Below, in pieces: positions 18,031 to 25,351 of a stretch of 64,000 bases of DNA (positions within the stretch are counted from its first letter, which is position 1; the number at the start of each line of letters is the position of its first letter). This DNA is from Methanobacteriota archaeon. Its GTDB lineage: Archaea; Thermoplasmatota; E2; DHVEG-1. The translations under genes and the position numbers were made by a program. Under the pieces are notes generated by a model, which ran no database searches, had not been told where the DNA came from, and saw only the letters and a program-made list of their open reading frames with translations. The DNA is taken from contig JAPKYE010000025.1 in assembly GCA_026394495.1 (NCBI GenBank), positions 1-64,000 on the forward strand. The letters run 5' to 3'.

Positions 18031-18046
18031 ATCCCTTCGGCGGCTT
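18031..18046 (+). repeat. att direct repeat, right (tRNA-Thr 3' remnant)
   Basis: ATCCCTTCGGCGGCTT identical to 9859-9874. Confidence 0.9.
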
Positions 18047-18150
18047 TCTTTTATATGGTATAAAACAGGGTAAACAAGCCGCATATTCATTATTTTTATT
18101 AATAGAAAATATATTATAGTACAAATATATTTCAGTATTGGAGGTACAAA

Positions 18151-19182
18151 GTGGAGTTTGTACCAGTCCGTGGTGAACAACAGATGCAGATGCAGGTATC
18201 CTGTCCAACATGCACGGCAATAACCGTGATCAAAAAAGGAAAACAAACAACAAAAAACAATGTTATCCAACGGTACCAGTGCACCCTATGCAACACAACC
18301 TTTATCTCGAGAGGATTTCCTCATAAAACATACCGTGCACAAGTCATCATCGACGCACTCATTACATATAATCGTGGATACACCCTAAAAGAAACCCAAA
18401 CCATCATCAACAAAAAATACAAGACACATACGTCCACAAGCACGATACAACGATGGATCCACGAACAATCGGATACCTGCACCTACTCCCGTTTACGCCC
18501 CGTTCTTTCCAACACATATAGCCCGGAATCAATCATCGTCTCCAAACATTTCACCTACAACGGACTCGCCTACAATTTTAAATACCATCGCGGCAAAAAC
18601 GAAATTCTCGGCAGTCTTTTTCCCACTCTTGCCACCTACATACAACGATTTGAAAACGGCTGCCCCTCTTTTTTCTCTGAAATAGAACACCGATGCTCCA
18701 CCCAAAAACTCCCCATAACGATACAAAAAAAGGAGGATACAAACATTGTCAACAAACTCACAGCACTCGCACTCAGCAGCTCTCATACACCAGCGGCACG
18801 ACATGCCCACGTTGAAACATTTCTCCTCTTAAATGATCATGCCACCGTTGCCGTCGAAGTCCCAGTCTGGTTCTGGGAAAAACAGCCAGGATTTGGTATC
18901 GCAGGACACATCGACATCATCCAGATTCGAGATGGATGCGTATATATTCTCGACTACAAACCAGATGCAGCAAAACAAAATAACCAAACCGTTGCCTCAC
19001 AACTCTACCTCTATGCCCGAGGTCTTTCATTTCGCACAAACATTCCCCTTGAACAGATGCGATGTGCATATTTTGACGAAAAAACATACCTTGAATTTTC
19101 ACCAGAAGAAGCAATCGTTTCCTACCCACAAAAGACAACAGGATACAGCAACAAAAATAATGACACAACAGGTATGAAATAA
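18151..19182 (+). CDS. Transposase-type zinc ribbon + HTH fused to RecB/Cas4-like PD-(D/E)XK nuclease
   Basis: N-term CPTCTAITVIKKG...YQCTLCNTTF and HTH YTLKETQTIINKKYKTHTSTSTIQRWI; C-term GHIDIIQIRDGCVYILDYKP...ASQLYLYARGL (GhxD, DxK, QhxxY). SD GGAGG upstream, GTG start. Confidence 0.75.
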   Translation: MEFVPVRGEQQMQMQVSCPTCTAITVIKKGKQTTKNNVIQRYQCTLCNTTFISRGFPHKTYRAQVIIDALITYNRGYTLKETQTIINKKYKTHTSTSTIQRWIHEQSDTCTYSRLRPVLSNTYSPESIIVSKHFTYNGLAYNFKYHRGKNEILGSLFPTLATYIQRFENGCPSFFSEIEHRCSTQKLPITIQKKEDTNIVNKLTALALSSSHTPAARHAHVETFLLLNDHATVAVEVPVWFWEKQPGFGIAGHIDIIQIRDGCVYILDYKPDAAKQNNQTVASQLYLYARGLSFRTNIPLEQMRCAYFDEKTYLEFSPEEAIVSYPQKTTGYSNKNNDTTGMK

Positions 19183-19239
19183 AAAAATATGACGATACAC
19201 CCCATCTGATGAACCCGAGATGACCGAAAGACTTATTAA

Positions 19240-19255
19240 GTTATAACGTTATAAC
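19240..19255. promoter_or_regulatory. Probable VapBC operator
   Basis: GTTATAACGTTATAAC: two abutting 8-bp palindromes 7 bp before the vapB ATG. Confidence 0.5.
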
Positions 19256-19262
19256 ATTAAGT

Positions 19263-19484
19263 ATGGTGGAAGTATTTGAAGCAAGACTACGAAAAATAGG
19301 AAACTCACTTGGCATTCTTGTTCCTTCTAACATCATCGAAGGACTCGGTTTTCACAAAGGAGATGTCATCCACGTCGCCATTCCGCCATCAGGAACCATA
19401 AAAAGAAACGAAATACTTCTAGAATTAACAGGTATTGACAAAAAGAAAACCTCTTTTAAAAGAGAAAAAGAGGATCGATACTGA
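19263..19484 (+). CDS. vapB: AbrB/MazE-fold antitoxin
   Basis: FEARLRKIGNSLGILVPSNIIEGLGFHKGDVIHVAI. Confidence 0.85.
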   Translation: MVEVFEARLRKIGNSLGILVPSNIIEGLGFHKGDVIHVAIPPSGTIKRNEILLELTGIDKKKTSFKREKEDRY

Positions 19485-19894
19485 TGTTTTTAGACACATC
19501 AATCATCATTGAAATCTTCCGCAACGAAAAACAAACGAAAACATTCCAGGATATTTATAAATATATCAAAGAAGAACCACTTTTTATATCACTTGTCCAG
19601 ATAGGAGAACTCTCAGATTGGTGCTTGAAAAATCAAATAGACCCAGAAAAACGCATCAACAAACTAAAACAGATTCTAAACGTGATACCACTGAATGAAA
19701 AAATATGCTATGATGCTGCTCAAATAAAATATACTATGCGTAAAAAAGGCGTAGAAAAATTTGGTCTTCTTGATGCAATTATCCTTGCAAGCGCACGATC
19801 AATCAATCAAAAATTATTAACTATGGACAATGATTTCAGAACACTCCACGATGCAATAGTTTTACGGTTAAGAAAAAAGAGGTTTACTTCGTAA
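19484..19894 (+). CDS. vapC: PIN-domain toxin ribonuclease
   Basis: MFLDTSIIIEIFRNEK, IGELSDW, FGLLDAIILASA, LLTMDNDFRTL. Confidence 0.88.
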   Translation: MFLDTSIIIEIFRNEKQTKTFQDIYKYIKEEPLFISLVQIGELSDWCLKNQIDPEKRINKLKQILNVIPLNEKICYDAAQIKYTMRKKGVEKFGLLDAIILASARSINQKLLTMDNDFRTLHDAIVLRLRKKRFTS

Positions 19895-19917
19895 AAAATA
19901 ATAATTGTTTTTTTTAA

Positions 19918-20270
19918 TAATGAAAACGCCGCTCGTATTTCTTATGAGGTAACCACTCAAGAATAATCGTGAGAATAACAACATCATCTGCTTTTACAGA
20001 ATATAACAATCTCCAACCTGATGGTAAATCATATTTCCACAAATTATCAATCCCATATTTTTTCACATATTCCACAGGAATGAGTCGTTTCGGGATGAAA
20101 ATACCACAGGTATATTTCTCTTTGATGTCATCAAAAAACCCGATTGAGCTAAATATAGAGCTGTTTGTCTTCAGTAGTTGTCGTCTTGAGTTTTTCATAC
20201 GCATTCTTAATATGTTTATCCGCAAAGACAACTTTTACCGTTCGACGATCAGCTGTATTCATGACACCCA
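19918..20270 (-). pseudogene. RelE/ParE-like toxin, disrupted
   Basis: N-part MNTADRRTVKVVFADKHIKNAYEKLKTTTEDKQLYI* then LNRVF in the same frame, continuing DDIKEKYTCGIFIPKRLIPVEYVKKYGIDNLWKYDLPSGWRLLYSVKADDVVILTIILEWLPHKKYERRFHY in another frame; in-frame TAG plus an extra T in a T6 run. Confidence 0.7.
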
Positions 20271-20531
20271 CAGATCTTTTCGTTTCAGATATTTACGCAC
20301 ACCCGCTGGATCCCAAATCCAGCCAACCTTTCCTCCACCATCAACCGCGATTTTATTAGATTCAAGAAGATAATCAAAGACGACACAAAATGTCTGATAC
20401 ATCATCTTTCTAGGAAGATGCTCCCAGAGTTTACGTTTTTTATATTCCCCTGAATTTTTTTGAACGAATTCCTCAACCATCAAAACCGTATCCAGTTGGG
20501 GATAATGTAAAATATCAGTCCTCTGCCGCAT
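20259..20531 (-). CDS. wHTH-like partner of the RelE-type toxin (putative antitoxin)
   Basis: HYPQLDTVLMVEEFVQKNSGEYKKRKLWEHLPRKMMYQTFCVVFDYLLESNKIAVDGGGKVGWIWDPAGVRKYL; overlaps toxin start. Confidence 0.65.
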   Translation of the reverse strand: MRQRTDILHYPQLDTVLMVEEFVQKNSGEYKKRKLWEHLPRKMMYQTFCVVFDYLLESNKIAVDGGGKVGWIWDPAGVRKYLKRKDLWVS

Positions 20532-20639
20532 ACTTGTTATATAATTATATACAACACAGTATTTATAGTTTACGCATACCAGGAGTTAAACAACAGTGAA
20601 TCGATAAAATTCATCAGAAAGCAACATAGGCTGTAAAAA

Positions 20640-21013
20640 GTCACAAAAACTGGAAACAAAAAGCAAAACAGTTGGGAAACCAAAAGTGACACCGATGAGA
20701 AATGAAAAGCGACACAAACGGGAAATGCTAGGCGACACAGATGGGAAATCAAAAGTGATACAGATGGGAATTTCCCAGGTGACACAGATGGGAAATATCT
20801 CTCGGAGAACACAGATTCAACGAAGGCAATTTTAGGTGCTACAGTTGGGAAATGGAAAAGTGATATGGTTGGGAAATGATTTACTCCTGGGAAATACAGG
20901 TCAATGAACCCTGCTTTTTACGGGTCAACGAAGGACTTTTCAGGTGACAGAGATGGGAATTAGCGGGTTTTCGAGAGGGAAATGCGAGGTATCGACTTGG
21001 GAAATACCAGATT
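20640..21013 (+). repeat. Degenerate tandem repeats, unit ~GTGACACAGATGGGAAATNNNNN
   Basis: More than ten imperfect copies such as GCGACACAGATGGGAAAT, GTGATACAGATGGGAAT, GTGACACAGATGGGAAAT, GGTGCTACAGTTGGGAAAT, GTGATATGGTTGGGAAAT. Confidence 0.75.
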
Positions 21014-21081
21014 ATTGCGGGTTTTCCCTCTGCTTTTGTTTGTTTTATTTGTGTTACTATGTCAAAATGATATTTCCCACG

Positions 21082-21400
21082 CACACCTATAAATACAAAA
21101 ACAAACAAAACAAACCATAGAAAACAACTACCAACCAATTGCACTCAAACAAAAACAACTACCAACCCCCCCCTAAAACAAAACAACAAAACAACAAAAA
21201 AACAAACAAGAGGCAAGCCCAGAAAACACACCCAAACCTAAGGCTGCGATGGGAACAGCCAAAAGGGAAACGTATTGACATTGAAAAAACAAACCATTTA
21301 AAAGGGTAAAAAAACCTTTTAAAAAAAATAACAAAACAAAAAACATAAAAAAAATAGAATAAGATAAACAGCCTAAAAGGCTAGGAGAGAATGGGTAAAC
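21082..21400 (+). promoter_or_regulatory. Promoter and ~300-nt A/C-rich structured leader of pilin gene
   Basis: TATA-like CCTATAAATAC near 21085; A/C-rich tract with AACAACTACCAACC repeated; hairpins GGCTG/CAGCC (21242-21260), TTTAAAAGG/CCTTTTAAA (21297-21323), AGCCT/AGGCT (21370-21382); SD AGGAG 21383. Confidence 0.55.
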
Positions 21401-21880
21401 ATGAAAGCAAACCAAAAAATTATAGAGGCAGATGACCACGCAGTATCAGCAGTCATAGGTGTAATCCTTATGGTTGCCATTACTGTAGCAATCGCAGCAA
21501 CCGTATATGTCTACGTCAGTGGAATGATCGGCGGAACAAAACAAACAACACCTAATGTAGCTTGCACAACAGATCCAACTGCAAATAAAATAACTGTTGC
21601 TACCGCAGATGCAGCTATAAAATGGAAGGATATAGTAATTACAACTGATAACGGGACTTTCGGTACTGGTGCTAGTGCCGCCTCTGTGAATTGGACAATT
21701 TATACTGGTGGTGGTATAAATGCTCAAACAAGTAACATAGCGATAACCGATGCTGCGATAGATGTTTCAGCAGGAGATTATATTTACCTCAACTGGGGAA
21801 CTCATACCGGTAATGTCAAAGTAACATTAGCATATACCCCTACAAACTCATTACTCGGTTCGTGGACAGTTAACGTCTAA
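21401..21880 (+). CDS. Archaeal type IV pilin / archaellin-like N-terminal domain protein
   Basis: DDHAVSAVIGVILMVAITVAIAATVYVYVSGMIGG class III signal/hydrophobic helix. Confidence 0.9.
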   Translation: MKANQKIIEADDHAVSAVIGVILMVAITVAIAATVYVYVSGMIGGTKQTTPNVACTTDPTANKITVATADAAIKWKDIVITTDNGTFGTGASAASVNWTIYTGGGINAQTSNIAITDAAIDVSAGDYIYLNWGTHTGNVKVTLAYTPTNSLLGSWTVNV

Positions 21881-21992
21881 GCACAATCTATCTTTTTTTT
21901 CTTTTATTTTTATATTTTTTTTCTCTTTCAAACAATACCCAGCAGATACACTTGCAACTTCATCGAAAATTAATGGAGGAGGTAAGATAAAT

Positions 21993-22406
21993 ATGAAAGT
22001 TGACAGAAATATAAAACAAAACGAACACGCTGTTTCAGCAGTCATCGGCGTCACACTCATGGTCGCAGTCACCATCGCAATGGGAGCTGTTGCCTATGCT
22101 TATTTTACAGGGATGATCGGTGGTAATCAAAAAGTAGCGACACCAGCTATTGCGTTTACAAAATCCGATTCAGAACATACAATCACCGTCTCAACAGCAG
22201 ACATAGGCGTTAATTGGGAAGATGTCAACATAACTTTTACCAACGGGATAAGCGCAGATTTTCTTGAGAAAACCGGTCCCCTTAGCGCAGGAAATACAAT
22301 AAATCTTGATACGGACCAATCTCTTACCGGAGAAGTAACTGTTGCATTTCGACATGTTCCTTCGAATTCACAGCTTGGAACGTACATATTCCAAAACGTC
22401 TCGTAA
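21993..22406 (+). CDS. Archaeal type IV pilin (second tandem copy)
   Basis: NEHAVSAVIGVTLMVAVTIAMGAVAYAYFTGMIGG. Confidence 0.9.
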   Translation: MKVDRNIKQNEHAVSAVIGVTLMVAVTIAMGAVAYAYFTGMIGGNQKVATPAIAFTKSDSEHTITVSTADIGVNWEDVNITFTNGISADFLEKTGPLSAGNTINLDTDQSLTGEVTVAFRHVPSNSQLGTYIFQNVS

Positions 22407-22504
22407 TAGCATAGTTATTAAATCATAAATTTTCTTACTATTTTTGGTTAGTTCACTGGGTACACGTTAAAAGACGTAACATAACCAGCTCTCTTTTCAT
22501 TTAA

Positions 22505-22800
22505 ACGTACCAGCGGTCTTGGCGATTCCTCGTTTACGGAAGCAACCAATATATTATATCATATTTGATATCATTCAAGATAGAAGCAGTACTATCTACT
22601 GGATAAATAAACCTGTTTTTTTTGGAACCACCGCCTCTAAGAACCTCTGATTTCAGCCCAGGATTCATACAAAAGAATCACCCCACCCTGAAATCACACC
22701 CTCAAGTTCATCCTGCTTTCCACCCCAGTGGGATAATCATCGAGGTTTTTGGATAAAGGAAGGATCCCTTTATACGAAGCGTGGCAGCGACCTGTGGTCA
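22505..22800. repeat. Dispersed intergenic repeat, copy A
   Basis: CGTACCAGCGGTCTTGGCGATTCCTC...GATAGAAGCAGTACTATCTACTGGATAAATAA...ATTCATACAAAAGAA...TTCATCCTGCTTTCCACCCCAG...CGAAGCGTGGCAGCGACCTG. Confidence 0.8.
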
Positions 22801-23027
22801 GAACCATTTTTTCATCAGTTCTCCTGCTATTTGCTCACGGTATATAGGGAATCCTGAATCATTTTTGTTATTTTATCTCTTTGCGGCTTTACTGCGGCTT
22901 GTGCGCCTTTAATGCCCCTTTTGCCCCTTTGAATAGGTATGTCCAATACAAGTCCGAAATATGTCTGATATGTCCGATAAATGTCCGTTAAAATAGTTCA
23001 TAAATCCGGCCTTTCATTCCTGTGGAT

Positions 23028-23145
23028 AAACATCAAGGTTTTAGGATTAAAGGAAAGGATCCATTTCTGCGAAGCGCGGAAACGACCTGGAAAACAAATC
23101 ATTCACAGAAGAAACCAAGGATGATGCCGGTGGTTTCAGAGTAAA
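23028..23145. repeat. Dispersed intergenic repeat, partial copy B
   Basis: GGATAAACATCAAGGTTTTAGGATTAAAGGAAAGGATCC...GCGAAGCGCGGAAACGACCTGGAAAACAAATCATTCACAGAAGAAACCAAGGATGATGCCGGTGG. Confidence 0.75.
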
Positions 23146-23242
23146 AAAAATAAAGAAATATGATTATCCTCGATAAGATCAACCACAACTTGCGAAAGCA
23201 AAAATATATAAGCTGTTATAGATATATTAAAATGTGGAAAAA

Positions 23243-23386
23243 ATGACAGATAAAAAACTTTTAACATTGATGGGCAAAAAATACGATTCAAAAACAGAAC
23301 CACTTCTAAGATACGGTGGAGAAATAAACAGCAAAGGAAGAATCGTCCGCGTAATAACAAAAAAAGAATATAACCAGTTAAAATAA
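23243..23386 (+). CDS. Small protein (47 aa)
   Basis: MTDKKLLTLMGKKYDSKTEPLLRYGGEINSKGRIVRVITKKEYNQLK; intact frame upstream of the protease pair. Confidence 0.5.
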   Translation: MTDKKLLTLMGKKYDSKTEPLLRYGGEINSKGRIVRVITKKEYNQLK

Positions 23387-23413
23387 AAATGCAGAGCATA
23401 GAGGGTAAGAAAA

Positions 23414-23584
23414 ATGAAACAAGAAATACAACACATCGGAGAATGGTTCCTCTGCTCCAGCAAAGATCAAAAAATAATCGCTCATGACGTTGACTTTATG
23501 AAGATACACAAACAAAGCCAAAAATACCCAGTCGGCGACGTATTCATAAAACAACAACTACAACAAGGCACTTGTTTTTTCTGA
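23414..23584 (+). CDS. DUF5678-like small protein (56 aa), partner of protease
   Basis: EWFLCSSKDQKIIAHDVDFMKIHKQSQKYPVGDVFIKQQLQQGTCFF; immediately upstream of retropepsin-like ORF. Confidence 0.55.
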   Translation: MKQEIQHIGEWFLCSSKDQKIIAHDVDFMKIHKQSQKYPVGDVFIKQQLQQGTCFF

Positions 23585-23591
23585 GAAGATA

Positions 23592-24017
23592 ATGCCACGA
23601 ACAACCCCTCTCTTAAAATTCTCATTTAATTACAGTGATTTCGAATGCAAAATACCCGTGGTACCTGTCCGGTTCATCAGAGAAGATGGAACATCGTCAG
23701 CACTCATTTACGCAGTGCTTGATTCCGGTGCTGAAGGAATTGTACTCAGAGAAGACCTCGCGCAATGGCTAAAACTGAAACTTACGCCTAAACAAACACC
23801 GGCATTAACTGCAGGTGGACAGAAGCAATGTCTCACTGGAACTGTACCAGTATTTATTCTAGGAAGGGGCGGAAGAGAGATTCGATATGAAAATATCGAA
23901 GTAATTGTAATCGAGGGTAACCCTGCAATTCTAATCGGGATTAATCCCATATTTGAAGACTATATAGTTACTATTAATTCTCATGCAAAAAAATTTCTCC
24001 TCGATCCAAGAAAATAA
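23592..24017 (+). CDS. Retropepsin-like (clan AA) aspartic protease
   Basis: AVLDSGAEGIVLREDLAQWL catalytic DSG; ILIGINPIFEDYIVTIN distal motif. Confidence 0.75.
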   Translation: MPRTTPLLKFSFNYSDFECKIPVVPVRFIREDGTSSALIYAVLDSGAEGIVLREDLAQWLKLKLTPKQTPALTAGGQKQCLTGTVPVFILGRGGREIRYENIEVIVIEGNPAILIGINPIFEDYIVTINSHAKKFLLDPRK

Positions 24018-24051
24018 AGTATCGCCTTTATCATGATGCCTATACCTTTAC

Positions 24052-24245
24052 TGAACCGTGTCAGCGGTCTGGGTGATTCCTCCGGTTCCGAAGCAACCGG
24101 CATATTATATCACAGTTGATATAATCTAAGAGAAAACCCTCATTATCTCTTAGATAAACGATTCCATTTTTTCTGTTGGAACCACTGCCCCTAAAAACCT
24201 CTACTTTGCCCTACGATCTGGATTCTTTCCATCATGTCATTTTCT
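24052..24245. repeat. Dispersed intergenic repeat, copy C
   Basis: GTGTCAGCGGTCTGGGTGATTCCTCCGGTTCCGAAGCAACCGGCATATTATATCACAGTTGATATAATCTAAGAG... Confidence 0.8.
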
Positions 24246-24289
24246 ACCATCAAATTGTTTAAATAGATGTATCGTCTTTTAATATTTAT

Positions 24290-24520
24290 ATGAAGAACGG
24301 GGTAGAAAATATTGAGGCGTTAGAAAAACGATATCCTGAGGAGTGGCTACTAGTGGAAGTAACACATGCAGATACATTAGGGAATCCTAAAAAAGGAAGA
24401 ATCATCAACCATAGCAAATCTAAGGAAAAAATCATCGAAAAATCAAAAGGAAAAGCCGGTGATATCGCACTATTCTATTCAGGAAAAATTCCGAAGAAAG
24501 GCTATGCATTCTGTTTCTAA
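24290..24520 (+). CDS. Small protein, partner of second protease (76 aa)
   Basis: RYPEEWLLVEVTHADTLGNPKKGRIINHSKSKEKIIEKSKGKAGDIALFYSGKIPKKGYAFCF. Confidence 0.6.
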   Translation: MKNGVENIEALEKRYPEEWLLVEVTHADTLGNPKKGRIINHSKSKEKIIEKSKGKAGDIALFYSGKIPKKGYAFCF

Positions 24521-24545
24521 AAAATAATAGAAAATGTGAATTCAT

Positions 24546-24932
24546 ATGGGAAGAATAACTTTCAATCCAGATGACTTTGGAATCGTATTGTTTACAACCA
24601 TTAGCCATGGTACAGTGAAACGCCGATTGAAGATGGTGTTGGATACCGGTGTTACCTATTGTATGATACCGTGGTATGTTGCGGAAGAGCTTGGATACAA
24701 ACCTGCGCTCATAAAAGAATCGATTGCGGTACATACCGCGAATGGCCAGATCCATGTTCCGATTCTGTCGGTGGAGTCTATACTGATTCTTGGTAAACAC
24801 GTAAAAAACTGCGAGGTACTCATCCAGGATTTACCTGAAACCAGTCGGGTGGATGGACTTATTGGATTGAGTTTCTTGAAAGAGTGTAATGTCAAGATTG
24901 ATTTTCAAAAGGGTGTTCTCCAATTGGAATGA
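24546..24932 (+). CDS. Retropepsin-like (clan AA) aspartic protease
   Basis: MVLDTGVTYCMIPWYVAEELGY catalytic DTG; DGLIGLSFLKECNVKIDFQKGVLQL. Confidence 0.82.
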   Translation: MGRITFNPDDFGIVLFTTISHGTVKRRLKMVLDTGVTYCMIPWYVAEELGYKPALIKESIAVHTANGQIHVPILSVESILILGKHVKNCEVLIQDLPETSRVDGLIGLSFLKECNVKIDFQKGVLQLE

Positions 24933-24961
24933 AAGAGAACGATATTTGTTTGCATCTTTTT

Positions 24962-25333
24962 GCTGAGCGCGACAGCGGCCTGGGAAACGAATCATTTACA
25001 GAAGCAACCGGCATATTATATCACATTTGATATCATATAAGATAGAAGCAGTACTATCTACTGGATAAATAACTCTGTTTTTTCTTTCGTCACCCGCCGC
25101 ACCTCAAGAATCTCTGATTTCATCCCAAGATTCATACAAAAGAAGCACTTATTCTTGGATGACTCACACTTCAAGTTCATCCTGCTTTCCACCCCAGCAG
25201 GATAGTCATCTTATTAAGGATTTGAGGTAAAGGAAGAGAATCCCTTGGTGCGAAGCGTGTCAACGGTCCGGGGGGAAGAATCATTCACAGAAGAAACTAA
25301 GGATGATACCGGTAGCTTCAGAATAAAGAAACA
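24962..25333. repeat. Dispersed intergenic repeat, copy D (longest)
   Basis: GACAGCGGCCTGGGAAACGAATCATTTACAGAAGCAACCGGCATATTATATCACATTTGATATCAT...GATAGAAGCAGTACTATCTACTGGATAAATAA...GCGAAGCGTGTCAACGGTCCGG...CATTCACAGAAGAAACTAAGGATGATACCGG. Confidence 0.85.
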
Positions 25334-25351
25334 AAGAATCATTTATTTTTT

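Larger units (their letters stand above)
9859..18046 (+). mobile_element. Integrative element in tRNA-Thr (provirus- or plasmid-like, ~8.17 kb)
   Basis: Perfect 16-bp direct repeat ATCCCTTCGGCGGCTT at the tRNA 3' end (9859-9874) and at 18031-18046; tyrosine integrase begins ~40 bp inside the left repeat; replication helicase and many small phage/plasmid-type ORFs in between. Confidence 0.9.

Noticed and set aside
9859-18046. Calling the element a provirus outright
   Set aside because: No recognisable capsid, portal, packaging ATPase or virion protein; the evidence supports an integrated mobile element only.
18151-19182. Calling the RecB-like protein Cas4
   Set aside because: It has an N-terminal transposase-like zinc ribbon/HTH, no CRISPR array or other cas genes are in the window, and a C-terminal Cas4 Fe-S cysteine cluster is not evident.
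20640-21013. Repeat array as a possible CRISPR
   Set aside because: Units are degenerate, about 18 nt with only ~5-nt spacers of similar composition, and no cas genes are nearby; this does not fit CRISPR repeat-spacer geometry.
20570-21439. Minus-strand ORFs 20570-20812, 20881-21144 and 21173-21439
   Set aside because: They are low-complexity translations (Phe/Leu/Cys-rich) of the antisense of the repeat array and A/C-rich leader; no protein-like features.
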